From the NCBI RefSeq assembly GCF_010882125.1, contig NZ_JAAGVZ010000007.1, positions 1-64,000 on the forward strand: DNA of 64,000 bases. The letters run 5' to 3'. The notes under the pieces were generated by a model. The model saw only the letters and a list, made by a program, of their open reading frames with translations, searched no databases and had not been told where the DNA came from. Both the position numbers and the translations under genes were made by a program. This document shows positions 1-9,664 of this stretch, piece by piece. Positions within the stretch are counted from its first letter, which is position 1. Every line of letters begins with the position of its first letter. This DNA comes from Peribacillus alkalitolerans (lineage in GTDB: Bacteria > Bacillota > Bacilli > Bacillales > DSM-1321).

Positions 1-52
1 AAAAAAGGGCAATTTCTTGTTCTAAATCGAACGAGAAATTGCCCTTTTTTTA
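1..52 (-). terminator. Rho-independent terminator downstream of speA
   Basis: A GGGCAATTTCT / AGAAATTGCCC stem is flanked by A and T runs on both sides, so it could stop transcription from either strand. It lies about 130 bp beyond the speA stop on the minus strand and could also serve a plus-strand gene entering from the left. Confidence 0.85.
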
Positions 53-149
53 TCTCACCATGTTTACATTTTTAAAAACGCAAGTTTTTCAGTGCCCTCG
101 AATAATCTGGCGGGATTTTTATTTATAAATTTTTTTCTTGATGACTAAC

Positions 150-180
150 CGATTAGCCCAGCGTCTAGTTCCGCTTTTCT
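150..180 (-). repeat. Short family-B repeat start at the speA stop codon
   Basis: Read on the minus strand, AGAAAAGCGG followed by CTAGACGCTGGGC begins inside the speA TAA stop codon. The same opening is found right after the stops of the 34978-35367 gene and pbpB. Only the outer edges of the longer repeat are recognisable here, so this is either a deleted copy or a fragment. Confidence 0.45.
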
Positions 181-1655
181 TAAAGAATGGCTTTGTGTTC
201 CTTGATTACTCTCAAGTATTTGAAGTCACAGTCTTCAGGTCCTTGAACAGGTAAGCCAGCCTCCATATTCATTTGAATATAATTTAAATTATCCTGGGTG
301 ATAATTTCTCCAGGAATGAAAATTGGGATACCTGGAGGATAGACCATAATGAATTCAGCTATGATTCGTCCAGCTGATTCATGGAAAGGTACTAGTTCCG
401 TGTCTGCATAAAATGCATCACGTGGTGATAATGCCAAGTGCGGAATGGTCGGAAGAAGAACCTTCAAGTCTAAATCATGATCCGCTTTGTACGAATGGAA
501 CTCATCAGATAAATCTTTTAATGCAGCGATTAATTTATCGGCTTCAGTTTTAGAATCCCCTGGTGTAATCAAACAAAGGATATTGTATAAGTCACTCATT
601 TCCACTTCGATATTATGTTTTTCACGAAGCCATTTTTCAGCGTCGAATCCAGTAATCCCTAAGTCTTTAATAGAAATAATAAGTTTCGTTGGGTCGTAAT
701 CAAAAGTAGCTTTACTGCCTAGGATCTCTTTACCAACACAATACAAATCCTCGATTTCATTAACTTCTTTACGGATGTAGTTTGCCAGTTGGATGGCTTG
801 TTCTGCTAAATCCTTCCCCTCGATAGCCAAACGTTTTCTCGCCACATCTAATGAAGCTAATAAAATATAAGAGGTCGACGTCGTTGTCAACATGCTCAGG
901 ATGGACTGGACACGTTTGTAGGATACAAGGCCGTCACGGACATTCAAGATGGAACTTTGTGTTAAAGATCCCCCTAATTTATGAACGCTAGTTGCAGCCA
1001 TATCAGCACCAGCCTGCATAGCGGACATCGGTAGCTCATCGTGGAAATGAATATGAACTCCATGTGCCTCATCGACTAATACAGGAACATCGTATGAGTG
1101 GGCAATTTCAACAATCTTTTTTAAATCTGCACTGATTCCAAAATAGGTAGGATTGATGACTAATAATCCCTTAGCATCAGGATGTTGATTTAATGCCTTT
1201 TCTACTGCATCTGTCGTGATGCCGTGAGAGATTCCAAGATTCTTATCTACTTCAGGGTGAATGAAAACTGGAACTGCACCTGAAAAAACTATGGCAGACA
1301 TGACGGATTTGTGAACATTTCTTGGTACGATAATTTTATCGCCAGGTCCACAAGCAGCCATGACCATTGTCATGATCGCTCCACTTGTACCTTGAACAGT
1401 AAAGAAAGTATGATCAGCACCGAATGCCTCTGCGGCTAAATCCTGTGCTTTTTTAATCATACCTTTAGGTTGATGAAGGTCATCAAGTGGTGCAATGTTA
1501 ATTAAGTCGATAGATAAAGCATTTTCACCTATAAATTCACGAAATTCCGGATCCATTCCACTTCCTTTTTTATGACCAGGAATATGGAATTGTACGGGAT
1601 TTCTTTTTGCGTGTTCTAGTAAGCCTGTAAACAGGGGTGTTTCATGTTGTGACAA
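180..1655 (-). CDS. speA: Arginine decarboxylase, Orn/Lys/Arg decarboxylase fold
   Basis: PLP-dependent decarboxylase that makes agmatine from arginine, the first step of spermidine synthesis in B. subtilis. The protein has the family N-terminal motif FHIPGHKKG, a DEAHGVH motif and the PLP-lysine motif TSVHKLGG. The chosen TTG start at 1655 gives 491 residues beginning MSQHETPL, which matches B. subtilis SpeA; a GAGGTG ribosome site lies 9 nt upstream. The open frame continues 24 codons further to an ATG at 1727, but that extension has no family match I recognise. It is transcribed divergently from the nitronate monooxygenase-like gene, and its orthologue occupies the same position next to yktA in B. 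subtilis. Confidence 0.95.
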   Translation of the reverse strand: MSQHETPLFTGLLEHAKRNPVQFHIPGHKKGSGMDPEFREFIGENALSIDLINIAPLDDLHQPKGMIKKAQDLAAEAFGADHTFFTVQGTSGAIMTMVMAACGPGDKIIVPRNVHKSVMSAIVFSGAVPVFIHPEVDKNLGISHGITTDAVEKALNQHPDAKGLLVINPTYFGISADLKKIVEIAHSYDVPVLVDEAHGVHIHFHDELPMSAMQAGADMAATSVHKLGGSLTQSSILNVRDGLVSYKRVQSILSMLTTTSTSYILLASLDVARKRLAIEGKDLAEQAIQLANYIRKEVNEIEDLYCVGKEILGSKATFDYDPTKLIISIKDLGITGFDAEKWLREKHNIEVEMSDLYNILCLITPGDSKTEADKLIAALKDLSDEFHSYKADHDLDLKVLLPTIPHLALSPRDAFYADTELVPFHESAGRIIAEFIMVYPPGIPIFIPGEIITQDNLNYIQMNMEAGLPVQGPEDCDFKYLRVIKEHKAIL

Positions 1656-1900
1656 TTTTTCTAACACCTCTTTATAGTTAAGTTCGAATTTTAGTTTTTT
1701 GAAGCAATAAATCTCATTTTTTGTCATAAAACAAAAGAATTATAACACTTATATATAACTTTGCATAGAGATTCTACTAAACTTTTTCTGCCCAATTTTG
1801 CTAAGAAATTAGCAGGTATATGCTGCTAAATACTGGTTGTTTCTCTGAAAATTCTATACACTATATTTATGAACAAATATCTAAGATGGGAGTGGAAATC

Positions 1901-2860
1901 ATGAATTGGGAAACAAAGGTAACAAAAATGTTAGGAATCCAATATCCGATTATCCAAGGAGGGCTTGCTCATCTAGCATATTCTGATTTAGCTGCTGCTG
2001 TATCAAATGCAGGTGCACTTGGCCAAATTACGGCTATGTCCTTACAATCACCTGATCAATTGAGGGAAGAAATTCGAAAGGTTAGGAAGCTTACCGACCG
2101 ACCGTTCGGTGTGAATTTCGCCATTGGTCAGCATGGAAGACCATTTGAACATTTTGTTGAGATTGCATTGGAAGAAAATGTTGAAATTGTATCGGTTACA
2201 GGTGGAAATCCTGCTCCTTTCTTTAAGATGTTTGAAGGAACTCCAGTTAAGAAGTTAGTGCTTGTTGCCGCAAAACGACAAGCCCAAAAAGCGGAAGAGC
2301 TTGGTGCGGATGCAGTTATGGTCGTTGGTCAAGAAGGTGGGGGACATTTAGGCAGGGATGATATCGGAACGATGGTCCTGGTTCCTCAAGTTGTTGAAGC
2401 TGTTTCCATTCCTGTTATTGCGTCTGGTGGAATTGGGGATGGAAGAGGACTGATGGCCGCTCTTTCCCTAGGTGCAGAGGGAATTGAAATGGGTACTAGG
2501 TTTATTGCTACGAAAGAATGCGTACATGCCCACCAATCATATAAAGATGCGTTAATCAATGGGTCTGAAAGTGATACGGTTGTGATCAAGCGCTCGATTG
2601 GAGCTCCTGCACGTGTGATTTCAAACGGATGGTCGTCTAGAATATTAGAATTAGAACAAAAGAATGTTGGATATGAAGGTCTTAAGGATTACATAAGTGG
2701 GAAAGCCAATATGAAATATATCCATGAAGGAAATCAAGATGAAGGGTTTGGTTGGGCAGGGCAGGTAATGGGGTTAATACATGATGCTCCCCCTGCACAG
2801 GAATTAATCGATAGGATTATTAAACAGGCGGAAGAAATCCGCAAAAAATGGTCAAATTAA
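1901..2860 (+). CDS. Nitronate monooxygenase / FabK-like flavoprotein
   Basis: FMN-dependent TIM-barrel protein of the 2-nitropropane dioxygenase family, which includes nitronate monooxygenases that detoxify alkyl nitronates and the enoyl-ACP reductase FabK. Seen: N-terminal YPIIQGGLAH, the glycine-rich GQEGGGHLGR segment, PVIASGGIGDGRG for phosphate binding, and GTRFIATKE. The ATG at 1901 is preceded by GGGAGTGG; the frame opens upstream at 1820 but without a good ribosome site. 319 residues is normal for the family. Substrate cannot be fixed from the sequence. It lies just upstream of yktA, 45 bp apart, possibly co-transcribed. Confidence 0.85.
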   Translation: MNWETKVTKMLGIQYPIIQGGLAHLAYSDLAAAVSNAGALGQITAMSLQSPDQLREEIRKVRKLTDRPFGVNFAIGQHGRPFEHFVEIALEENVEIVSVTGGNPAPFFKMFEGTPVKKLVLVAAKRQAQKAEELGADAVMVVGQEGGGHLGRDDIGTMVLVPQVVEAVSIPVIASGGIGDGRGLMAALSLGAEGIEMGTRFIATKECVHAHQSYKDALINGSESDTVVIKRSIGAPARVISNGWSSRILELEQKNVGYEGLKDYISGKANMKYIHEGNQDEGFGWAGQVMGLIHDAPPAQELIDRIIKQAEEIRKKWSN

Positions 2861-2905
2861 TACAAGCTATAATTTTAATGTATTCAGACAGCAGGAGAGT
2901 GTACA

Positions 2906-3175
2906 ATGGATTATCAATACCCGATAGATTTAGATTGGTCGACCGATGAAATAGTTGATGTCATTTCTTTTTTTGAAGCGGTTGAGAGTGCATATGAAAA
3001 AGGAATCGATAGAGATCAACTTATGAATGTATACAGAAGATTTAAAGAAATCGTCCCGAGTAAGGCTCAAGAGAAAAAGGTTTGTGGGGAATTTGAAGAA
3101 GTCAGTGGCTATTCCGCGTATCACGTAGTTCAAAAGGCAAAAGATTCAGAGCCTGGTCAGAAAATTAAATTGTAA
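2906..3175 (+). CDS. yktA: UPF0223 family protein YktA
   Basis: Small 89-residue cytosolic protein of unknown function with the UPF0223 opening [13 protein letters not shown] and a helical body. Length and location next to speA and yktB match B. subtilis YktA. An AGGAGAG ribosome site precedes the ATG. No catalytic motif is visible. Confidence 0.9.
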   Translation: MDYQYPIDLDWSTDEIVDVISFFEAVESAYEKGIDRDQLMNVYRRFKEIVPSKAQEKKVCGEFEEVSGYSAYHVVQKAKDSEPGQKIKL

Positions 3176-3225
3176 GATAAAAGCCTGTCCAAATAACATT
3201 AGAGGACAGGCTTTTATCTTATTTT
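3175..3225 (+). terminator. Bidirectional terminator between yktA and yktB
   Basis: A perfect 15-bp stem (GATAAAAGCCTGTCC and its complement at 3204-3218) begins at the yktA stop and is followed by a T-rich tract. It separates the convergent yktA and yktB genes; the T run is better on the plus strand. Confidence 0.9.
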
Positions 3226-3252
3226 TGGGATAATTCCTTCTATGAGAATGGT

Positions 3253-3873
3253 TTAGTTCATCTTATACAGGGGTATTAACTGTACAAATACATCATGAAT
3301 CACACTTAATAATTGATCACCAGTCATTTCGATTGCTTGTTCCCTAGGGATTTGTATACCACAAAGAATTTCTGATTTTTTCACCGTTTGCAAACGTTCG
3401 AACATGGAAGTGAAATCTTCTTCATTTAATTCAGAATGTAGCGTTGCATCTGGTTTCATATGATCAATTGACCATACAAAATGAGAAGGAATGTTATTTT
3501 GAATAATCTCGATATTCGATTTCATGACTTGTCCAATTTCAGGCTTCATTGGGGCTTCGTATATGACAGCGTACCACACAAAAAGATGGGTTTCCCAAAG
3601 GCCAATTTGAAAGTGAGGAACCATTTTATAGCCCCTGCGGTTATTCGAAAAGGCTACCCAGGTGTCGTTAGGGGGATTAACTGTCCTTCTTGCATGCTTA
3701 GCGATGTGGGGATAAACCTCTTGGCCTAACAAGGCGGATAATTCACCTGAAAAATGAGTGCCAAGCCATTCCAATTTTGGTCGGATTCGATTGATTAGTG
3801 CATCCATTCGAGGTTCTAAACCATTAATTTTAAATACATTGAAATCCGTAGCTGAAAACCCTGGAAAATTCAT
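3253..3873 (-). CDS. yktB: DUF1054 / UPF0637 family protein YktB
   Basis: 206-residue protein of unknown function, similar in length to B. subtilis YktB. It opens MNFPGFSATDFNVF and contains the conserved core with MDALINRIRPKLEWLG and HFQIGLWETHLFVW. The ATG at 3873 follows an AGGAGG ribosome site, so the longer upstream frame to 3912 is not used. It is convergent with yktA. Confidence 0.88.
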   Translation of the reverse strand: MNFPGFSATDFNVFKINGLEPRMDALINRIRPKLEWLGTHFSGELSALLGQEVYPHIAKHARRTVNPPNDTWVAFSNNRRGYKMVPHFQIGLWETHLFVWYAVIYEAPMKPEIGQVMKSNIEIIQNNIPSHFVWSIDHMKPDATLHSELNEEDFTSMFERLQTVKKSEILCGIQIPREQAIEMTGDQLLSVIHDVFVQLIPLYKMN

Positions 3874-4093
3874 TTTGTACCTCCTGCGTTGTCTGTGTAA
3901 ACATATTACCACATAGGAAAATTTCTATAAAAGAATACGCATGAAGATGATTGAAAATCATTGTAAAATACTTCCTCATAGATTTTTACACAAATTAGTT
4001 GCAGAACGTTATAGAAAACCATAATATATATTAAATAAAGTCAGAATATTAAGTTAATTAAAAACATTTATATTTTGGAAGGAGTGCCTATTT

Positions 4094-4291
4094 ATGAAAC
4101 AAGTGATTAACCAAGCGTTGAAAGCAAAGGAAGTTGAAAGACACCGCACAGCTGTATTGAGGATGGAAATGGATTATGAGTTGTCAACCTTATTTGAAGC
4201 AATGACGGAAAACGATGAGAAAAAGAAAACTCGTTGCAAGCAAAAGCTTGAAAGAATCCGTCAGGAACTTTTAAGGCTACAAGCCCTATAA
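4094..4291 (+). CDS. ykzI: YkzI-like small protein
   Basis: 65-residue charged, helical protein, matching the size and position of B. subtilis ykzI between yktB and yktC/suhB. The ATG follows a strong AAGGAGTG site. It is rich in Lys, Arg and Glu and probably forms a short coiled coil. Function unknown. It has its own terminator. Confidence 0.75.
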   Translation: MKQVINQALKAKEVERHRTAVLRMEMDYELSTLFEAMTENDEKKKTRCKQKLERIRQELLRLQAL

Positions 4292-4362
4292 TAGTGAACG
4301 TTCAAGGAGATAATAATCTAAAATGAACCAAGAAAAAATACTATATTATATAGGATTTATAT

Positions 4363-4404
4363 GACGGGGATTTCGTTTGACTTACGAAAAACCCGTCTTT
4401 TTAT
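4363..4404 (+). terminator. Terminator after ykzI
   Basis: Stem GACGGGGATTTCGT / ACGAAAAACCCGTC with a 7-nt loop, followed by TTTTTATT. It ends a transcript from the ykzI side and leaves about 180 bp of A/T-rich leader before suhB. Confidence 0.8.
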
Positions 4405-4588
4405 TGTACTTAAATTAAGGCTGTTTTCGTAAAGTCTGTTGCTTTTTGGTATAATTTAACATTTTTAGTTTTCTAATTCGAAAATCGTTATAGTTGCCGT
4501 TATAAGGTTTCTTCGATAATCTTTAAATAATAAAAGTCCTTTTAAGGGATAATAATCGAAGATATTGGATATTTATGGGGGGACAAAA

Positions 4589-5407
4589 GTGACCGGAACA
4601 AATTGGGAAGAGATAGATAGATATGCAAAGGAATGGATCAGCTTCGCTGGAAAAAAACTAAAGGATTCATTCGAGGACAAATTAAAGATAGAAATAAAAA
4701 CCAATCCAAATGACTTAGTAACCAATATGGATAAATGGACGGAACAGTTTTTTTACAGTAAAATTCGTGAAACATTCCCTGATCACCGTATATTAGGGGA
4801 AGAGGGAAGTGGCCATGATATTGCTGACATGAATGGGGTTGTATGGATCATTGATCCAATAGACGGAACGTTGAATTTCATTCATCAGCAGCGGAATTTT
4901 GCTATTTCCATCGGGATTTTCGAGAATGGGATTGGAAAAATCGGTCTCATTTATGATGTGGTTCATAATGAGCTTTATCATGCTATTAAAGGAAGGGGAG
5001 TTTTTCTAAACGATGTTGAGCTATCCCCATTAGAACCCGTACCAATAGAGGAAAGTATAATTGCAATCAATGCATCCTGGGTCGCATCCAACAGACATTT
5101 GGAACCTCATAAATTACAGTCCCTTGTTAAGAGGGTTAGAGGGACCCGTTCGTACGGTTCAGCGGCGATTGAATTAGCAAGTGTAGCAGCTGGAAGGGTA
5201 GATGCTTACATTACCATGAGACTCGCACCGTGGGACTTCGCAGCTGGGGTCATATTAATTGAGGAATTGGGTGGGATAACTACCGATCTGTTTGGGAATA
5301 AGTTAGATTTCTTAAGTAAAAGTTCAGTATTTGTTTCAAAGCCTGGTCTTCATGAAAAAATCCTTCAAGAACATATATTAGATTCTAATAAAAATATAAA
5401 TACTTGA
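4589..5407 (+). CDS. suhB: Inositol monophosphatase family phosphatase (YktC/SuhB)
   Basis: Mg-dependent, Li-sensitive type sugar phosphatase. The metal and substrate motifs are all present: NDLVTNMDKWTEQ, GEEGSG, the signature WIIDPIDGTLNF, and the C-terminal WDFAAGVILIEELGG. The GTG start at 4589 follows GGGGGG with 7 nt spacing and gives 272 residues, normal for bacterial members. Whether the natural substrate is inositol phosphate, NADP-like or another phosphate ester cannot be told. The order ykzI-yktC-ylaF-typA parallels B. subtilis. Confidence 0.92.
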   Translation: MTGTNWEEIDRYAKEWISFAGKKLKDSFEDKLKIEIKTNPNDLVTNMDKWTEQFFYSKIRETFPDHRILGEEGSGHDIADMNGVVWIIDPIDGTLNFIHQQRNFAISIGIFENGIGKIGLIYDVVHNELYHAIKGRGVFLNDVELSPLEPVPIEESIIAINASWVASNRHLEPHKLQSLVKRVRGTRSYGSAAIELASVAAGRVDAYITMRLAPWDFAAGVILIEELGGITTDLFGNKLDFLSKSSVFVSKPGLHEKILQEHILDSNKNINT

Positions 5408-5443
5408 AAAAAAGGGAAGCTTATATATTATAGCTTCCCTTCT
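5408..5443 (-). terminator. Terminator overlapping the end of ylaF
   Basis: The stem AAGGGAAGCT / AGCTTCCCTT uses the last codons of ylaF as its upstream arm. Read on the minus strand it is followed by a T run. The plus strand has no T run, so it suits ylaF better than suhB. Confidence 0.75.
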
Positions 5444-5610
5444 CGACGATATTTACTTTTTGTGGCAAAGCCGAAGCCCATTACAGCAATTAATCCCAGT
5501 AAAGATAGTAATAAACCGAGGATACTTCTTTCTCCAATTGCAACGCCAGCAAGCATCATACAAGCTGCAGCCAAAAATGCAAGAAAAAGGAAAATGCCTT
5601 TTCCATTCAT
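5428..5610 (-). CDS. ylaF: YlaF-like small membrane protein (DUF5325 type)
   Basis: 60-residue protein with two hydrophobic segments (about residues 5-24 and 29-49) and a basic tail KSKYRREGKL, so it should be a hairpin membrane protein with a cytosolic tail. Size and place immediately upstream of, and divergent from, typA match B. subtilis ylaF. Function is not known. Confidence 0.8.
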   Translation of the reverse strand: MNGKGIFLFLAFLAAACMMLAGVAIGERSILGLLLSLLGLIAVMGFGFATKSKYRREGKL

Positions 5611-5722
5611 GAATAATCACCCCATTTAATCATTGTACATAAATTGATTGTTCGTTTCTACAATGATTATGATATAATATGTAAGTTAATCGCAAGGAAA
5701 AACATTTTAGGAGTGAAAATGC

Positions 5723-7564
5723 TTGAATTTTCGTACAGACATTCGCAATATTGCGATCATTGCCCACGTTGACCATGGTAAAACAACATTGGTTGACCAA
5801 TTGCTTAAACAATCAGGTACTTTCCGTGCAAACGAGCAAGTAGCTGAAAGAGCCATGGACTCAAACGATTTAGAGAGAGAACGTGGTATCACTATTCTCG
5901 CTAAAAACACTGCTGTTCAATATAAAGATACACGCGTTAACATTTTGGATACACCTGGTCACGCCGATTTTGGTGGTGAAGTAGAGCGTATTATGAAAAT
6001 GGTTGATGGTGTTTTACTTGTTGTTGATGCTTATGAAGGTTGTATGCCTCAAACACGTTTCGTGTTAAAAAAAGCATTAGAGCAAAAAATTACACCTATC
6101 GTTGTAGTTAATAAAATTGACCGTGATTTTGCAAGACCTGAAGAAGTAGTGGATGAAGTAATCGACTTGTTCATCGAGCTTGATGCTTCTGAAGAACAAC
6201 TTGAATTCCCAGTCATTTATGCTTCTGGTATCAACGGAACAGCTTCTAATAGCCCGGATCCAGCTGATCAGGAAGAAACAATGGCGCCATTATTTGAGGC
6301 GATTGTTGAGCATATTCCAGCTCCAGTGGATAACCGTGAAGAACCACTTCAATTCCAAGTAGCATTACTAGATTACAACGATTACGTTGGTCGTATCGGA
6401 ATTGGTCGTGTATTCAGAGGAACAATGCAGGTTGGTCAACAGGTTGCATTGATGAAACTTGATGGAAGTGTTAAGTCTTTCCGTGTAACAAAGATTTTCG
6501 GATTCATCGGCTTAAAGCGTGTTGAAATCGAAGAAGCAGTAGCTGGGGATCTTATTGCTGTTTCGGGTATGGAAGACATCAACGTTGGAGAAACAGTAAC
6601 ACCTATTGAGCATCAAGAAGCTCTACCTGTACTTCGTATTGATGAGCCGACTCTTCAAATGACGTTCCTAGTAAATAACAGTCCATTTGCTGGCCGTGAA
6701 GGAAAATGGGTTACAGCTCGTAAAATTGACGAGCGTTTACGTTTGCAATTACAAACGGACGTAAGTTTACGTGTAGAAGAAACCGATTCTCCGGATGTAT
6801 GGATTGTATCAGGTCGTGGAGAACTTCATTTATCCATCCTGATTGAAAACATGCGTCGTGAAGGATTTGAACTTCAAGTTTCGAAACCTGAAGTTATCGT
6901 TCGTGAATTTGATGGTGTACGTTGTGAACCGGTTGAACGAGTTCAAATTGACGTTCCTGAAGAGCATACTGGTGCAATCATGGAATCCATTGGTGCCCGC
7001 AAAGGTGAAATGGTCGATATGATCAATAACGGAAGTGGACAAGTTCGTTTGATTTTCCTTGTTCCTGCTCGTGGATTAATCGGTTATTCAACAGAATTCC
7101 TTACACTTACAAGAGGTTATGGTATCTTAAACCATACATTTGATAGCTATCAGCCAATGGCAGCTGGTCAAGTGGGCGGTCGTAGACAAGGTGTCCTAGT
7201 TTCTATGGAAAACGGTAAAGCTTCTCAATACGGACTAATGGGTATTGAAGATCGCGGTGTCATTTTCATCGAGCCAGGAACTGAAGTTTATGAAGGTATG
7301 ATTGTTGGGGAGCATAATCGTGAGAACGACTTAACGGTTAACGTAACGAAAGTCAAACAAATGACGAATATGCGTTCAGCGAATAAAGACCAAACGACTA
7401 CAATGAAAAAACCTCGTTTAATGTCTTTAGAAGAAGCGCTTGAATACTTGAATGATGATGAGTATTGCGAAGTAACACCGGAATCTATCCGCCTTCGTAA
7501 GAAAATTCTTGATAAAAACGAACGTGAGCGTCTTGCTAAAAAGAAAAAATACGCTGAATTGTAA
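5723..7564 (+). CDS. typA: Translational GTPase TypA/BipA
   Basis: Ribosome-binding GTPase of the EF-G/LepA class, involved in ribosome assembly and stress growth. Visible G motifs: AHVDHGKTT (P loop), [15 protein letters not shown] (G3) and NKIDR (G4). Domain II, EF-G-like domains III and V, and the TypA-specific C-terminal domain follow, ending KKKKYAEL. 613 residues equals family length. The start is a TTG at 5723 behind AGGAGTG; a nearer ATG at 5719 is out of frame. ylaH follows closely, 24 bp downstream, suggesting co-transcription. Confidence 0.97.
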   Translation: MNFRTDIRNIAIIAHVDHGKTTLVDQLLKQSGTFRANEQVAERAMDSNDLERERGITILAKNTAVQYKDTRVNILDTPGHADFGGEVERIMKMVDGVLLVVDAYEGCMPQTRFVLKKALEQKITPIVVVNKIDRDFARPEEVVDEVIDLFIELDASEEQLEFPVIYASGINGTASNSPDPADQEETMAPLFEAIVEHIPAPVDNREEPLQFQVALLDYNDYVGRIGIGRVFRGTMQVGQQVALMKLDGSVKSFRVTKIFGFIGLKRVEIEEAVAGDLIAVSGMEDINVGETVTPIEHQEALPVLRIDEPTLQMTFLVNNSPFAGREGKWVTARKIDERLRLQLQTDVSLRVEETDSPDVWIVSGRGELHLSILIENMRREGFELQVSKPEVIVREFDGVRCEPVERVQIDVPEEHTGAIMESIGARKGEMVDMINNGSGQVRLIFLVPARGLIGYSTEFLTLTRGYGILNHTFDSYQPMAAGQVGGRRQGVLVSMENGKASQYGLMGIEDRGVIFIEPGTEVYEGMIVGEHNRENDLTVNVTKVKQMTNMRSANKDQTTTMKKPRLMSLEEALEYLNDDEYCEVTPESIRLRKKILDKNERERLAKKKKYAEL

Positions 7565-7588
7565 ACCATTTAAAGGGTGGGGAGAACG

Positions 7589-7912
7589 ATGGATGGTGTA
7601 ATGGAAAGCATGTCCTTTTTTGCTTCCTTGTTCAAGGTTCACGAGAATCCCGAAAGAGGCATGTGGTACTTATATTTCACTGTAGTATTACTTTCTGCAT
7701 TGGTTTACAATCTTGGTTTTGCTAAAAAGCTATCAATCGGAAAAAATATAGTGATTTATTTTACCTTATTTTTCGGCTGTACTTTACTGACCTTTCTTGC
7801 CGTATTCCTTCCCATTGCAGAAGGATTACTAGCCGCTGCTATCTTCCTGGGCATTTACAAACTCCGATTACGTTCCCATAAAAAGGAACAAAGTATAGGG
7901 GAAGGCAAATGA
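7589..7912 (+). CDS. ylaH: YlaH-like membrane protein
   Basis: 107-residue protein with three predicted membrane segments and a basic C-terminus RSHKKEQS. The ATG at 7589 follows GGGTGGGGAG; an in-frame GTG at 7577 lies inside that ribosome site and is unlikely to be used. Matches B. subtilis YlaH in size and position after typA. Function unknown. Its stop overlaps the next start (ATGA), indicating translational coupling. Confidence 0.85.
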   Translation: MDGVMESMSFFASLFKVHENPERGMWYLYFTVVLLSALVYNLGFAKKLSIGKNIVIYFTLFFGCTLLTFLAVFLPIAEGLLAAAIFLGIYKLRLRSHKKEQSIGEGK

Positions 7913-8193
7913 AATCCCTACAAGATGCTTTATATAATTGGTTAACGATAAAAGTTGTTGTTGATGCACGTCCAGATGACACTGCGGCAATTGAGACAGA
8001 AATCATGTTCCACAACATCCTTACAAAGGATCATGGTGTTGAAGTTAAAGGGATAAGAAAAGATGAAGTTATGTACTTTATCGACTTTTCCCAAGAAAGT
8101 GAAGATAAAACTGTCAGGTTTCCTATCGAATTGATTGATGTAATGCTTAATCAAATTCAATTGGACCCAGAAAAATATAAGAACTATAACTAA
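7909..8193 (+). CDS. Unknown protein translationally coupled to ylaH
   Basis: 94-residue soluble protein that I do not recognise. It is acidic, with alternating hydrophobic stretches suggesting a small alpha/beta fold (KVVVDARPDDTAAIETE, VMYFIDFSQ). It shares an ATGA overlap with ylaH and ends at a strong terminator, so it belongs to the typA-ylaH transcript. A real gene is likely from the RBS (GGGGAAGG), coupling and typical codon use. Confidence 0.75.
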   Translation: MKSLQDALYNWLTIKVVVDARPDDTAAIETEIMFHNILTKDHGVEVKGIRKDEVMYFIDFSQESEDKTVRFPIELIDVMLNQIQLDPEKYKNYN

Positions 8194-8233
8194 AAAAATC
8201 AGCCCTTAATTTTTTGAGGGCTGATTTTTTTTA
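8193..8233. terminator. Bidirectional terminator after the typA-ylaH operon
   Basis: AAAATCAGCCCT / AGGGCTGATTTTTTTT stem with A and T runs on both sides, between the convergent 7909-8193 and 8231-8716 genes. It slightly overlaps the stop of the minus-strand gene. Confidence 0.9.
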
Positions 8234-8716
8234 TGAATATTTAACATTTCCCGGTTTGGCTTTGTTTTCAGTAGAATACAATGTATCTTTTCTAATAAAG
8301 AGCATTAACGTCAAACAGTAACCTAAATGTGAAAATACCCATAATCCGATTGCAGACAAATCATAGGGCTCTGGAACAACACGATTAACTGCTAAAATGC
8401 ATAAGGGAAAATACAATAATATACCAGGTAAAGTCAAAAAAAATGCAAAATGAAAAGCCGATTTAAAAGAAGTAATCTTTTTAGTAGTGACAATATAAAA
8501 GTACACCATGCCCATTAAGATTGACACAAGCATATGTAATAGGAATTCTCTTGCTTCTGATAATGGTTGTGTTCGAAAATAAGGGATAAAATCCACATTT
8601 AATAAAAGGGTGTAAACAGGAATACCTGTAGCCTTTTCCATACCTTTCAACATGATGCCTAAAACTAAACCGGCAACTATACCGGCGATTACACCCCTAA
8701 TCACTCGGTTTACCAA
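8231..8716 (-). CDS. Unknown polytopic membrane protein downstream of ylaI
   Basis: 161-residue protein with about four predicted membrane helices, including an N-terminal glycine-rich helix (GVIAGIVAGLVLGIML). I do not recognise the family. It starts with TTG at 8716, overlapping the ylaI stop by 7 nt, so it is probably translated by coupling from ylaI. No charged or catalytic motif stands out. Confidence 0.7.
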   Translation of the reverse strand: MVNRVIRGVIAGIVAGLVLGIMLKGMEKATGIPVYTLLLNVDFIPYFRTQPLSEAREFLLHMLVSILMGMVYFYIVTTKKITSFKSAFHFAFFLTLPGILLYFPLCILAVNRVVPEPYDLSAIGLWVFSHLGYCLTLMLFIRKDTLYSTENKAKPGNVKYS

Positions 8717-8910
8717 TCTTCTTCCTTACTGATTGGACGATTAAATCTAAAATTCCCAGTTTGAAGACGTTTATTTGTGTTTTCTTCTATCCTTTCATGG
8801 CACGGATTACACATATATGTATGGATCGGCCTATTTCGTAGCCTTTTTGCTTGTAGACCATTGGAATCTATATTTTCAATCTTGTCGCAAATAACACATT
8901 TAACTCTCAT
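8710..8910 (-). CDS. ylaI: YlaI family zinc-ribbon protein (DUF2197)
   Basis: 66-residue protein with two Cys pairs, CVIC near the N-terminus and CNPC about 25 residues later, which should form one zinc-binding ribbon. Size and locus agree with B. subtilis YlaI. Function is unknown; such ribbons often bind nucleic acid or protein. It heads a two-gene minus-strand operon. Confidence 0.87.
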   Translation of the reverse strand: MRVKCVICDKIENIDSNGLQAKRLRNRPIHTYMCNPCHERIEENTNKRLQTGNFRFNRPISKEEDW

Positions 8911-9101
8911 ATGGCACCTCGAAACTTGATATTGACTATATTATAACAGAAATCGAACAATAGGTATTGTTGCACAAAGATTAACTGTATTAATAATGAA
9001 TGAGATTCGAGGAATGTAAAGAAGTAGGTGTGCATTCTTGAATACAGCATTATTTTTCGCTTATACTTAAACAAAGCAATTATTTCCTAAGGAGGAATAC
9101 G

Positions 9102-9557
9102 ATGGCTAATATCGTTGAACCTAAATTAATACAGCCCTTATTTGATGCATTACAAAAAGAGCATTATGTTACTCTGGCCACCATTGATTATGAAACAGGT
9201 GGACCTAATGTGAATGCTATTTCATGGACACTTGCAAAAAATGAACAAACCATTTATTTTTCTATTGATAATCGTTCAAGAATTGTTGAAAATATCAAAG
9301 CAAACGCTGTGGCAGTCATTACGTTGATTGCTAATGAATCTACATACTCTATCAGCGGAAAAGCAACTATCAAACAGGAAAAACTTGATGGGGTTCCATT
9401 GAAGCTGGCATTAATTGAATTAAATGTAAAAGAAGTTCGAGATGTAATGTTCTATGGCTCTAAAATTGTCACTGAGCCTCAGTATGACAAAACATATGAC
9501 AAAAATGCTGCAGCTAAATTAGATAACCAAGTAATGGAAGCAATGAGAAAAGCCTAA
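9102..9557 (+). CDS. ylaL: Pyridoxamine 5'-phosphate oxidase-like protein YlaL
   Basis: 151-residue split-barrel flavin-binding type protein. The N-terminal part shows YVTLATIDYETGGPNVNAISW and later TIYFSIDNRSRIVENIKAN, typical of the PNPOx-like fold that binds FMN or F420. The ATG follows AAGGAGG. It matches B. subtilis ylaL in family and position. Catalytic activity is not established for this group and could be heme or flavin binding only. Confidence 0.85.
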   Translation: MANIVEPKLIQPLFDALQKEHYVTLATIDYETGGPNVNAISWTLAKNEQTIYFSIDNRSRIVENIKANAVAVITLIANESTYSISGKATIKQEKLDGVPLKLALIELNVKEVRDVMFYGSKIVTEPQYDKTYDKNAAAKLDNQVMEAMRKA

Positions 9558-9560
9558 ATG

Positions 9561-9610
9561 AAAAAGAGGATGAACCCCACTTTACTTAAATGGGGATTAT
9601 CCTCTTTTTG
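9561..9610 (+). terminator. Terminator after ylaL
   Basis: Long stem AAAAAGAGGAT..CCCCA / TGGGG..ATCCTCTTTTT followed by T residues; also usable on the minus strand for ylaJ. Confidence 0.88.
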
Positions 9611-9664
9611 TACGGGTCAACAAGTCACGGGAATTATCTCTCACGATAACAGAGAATAAACAGA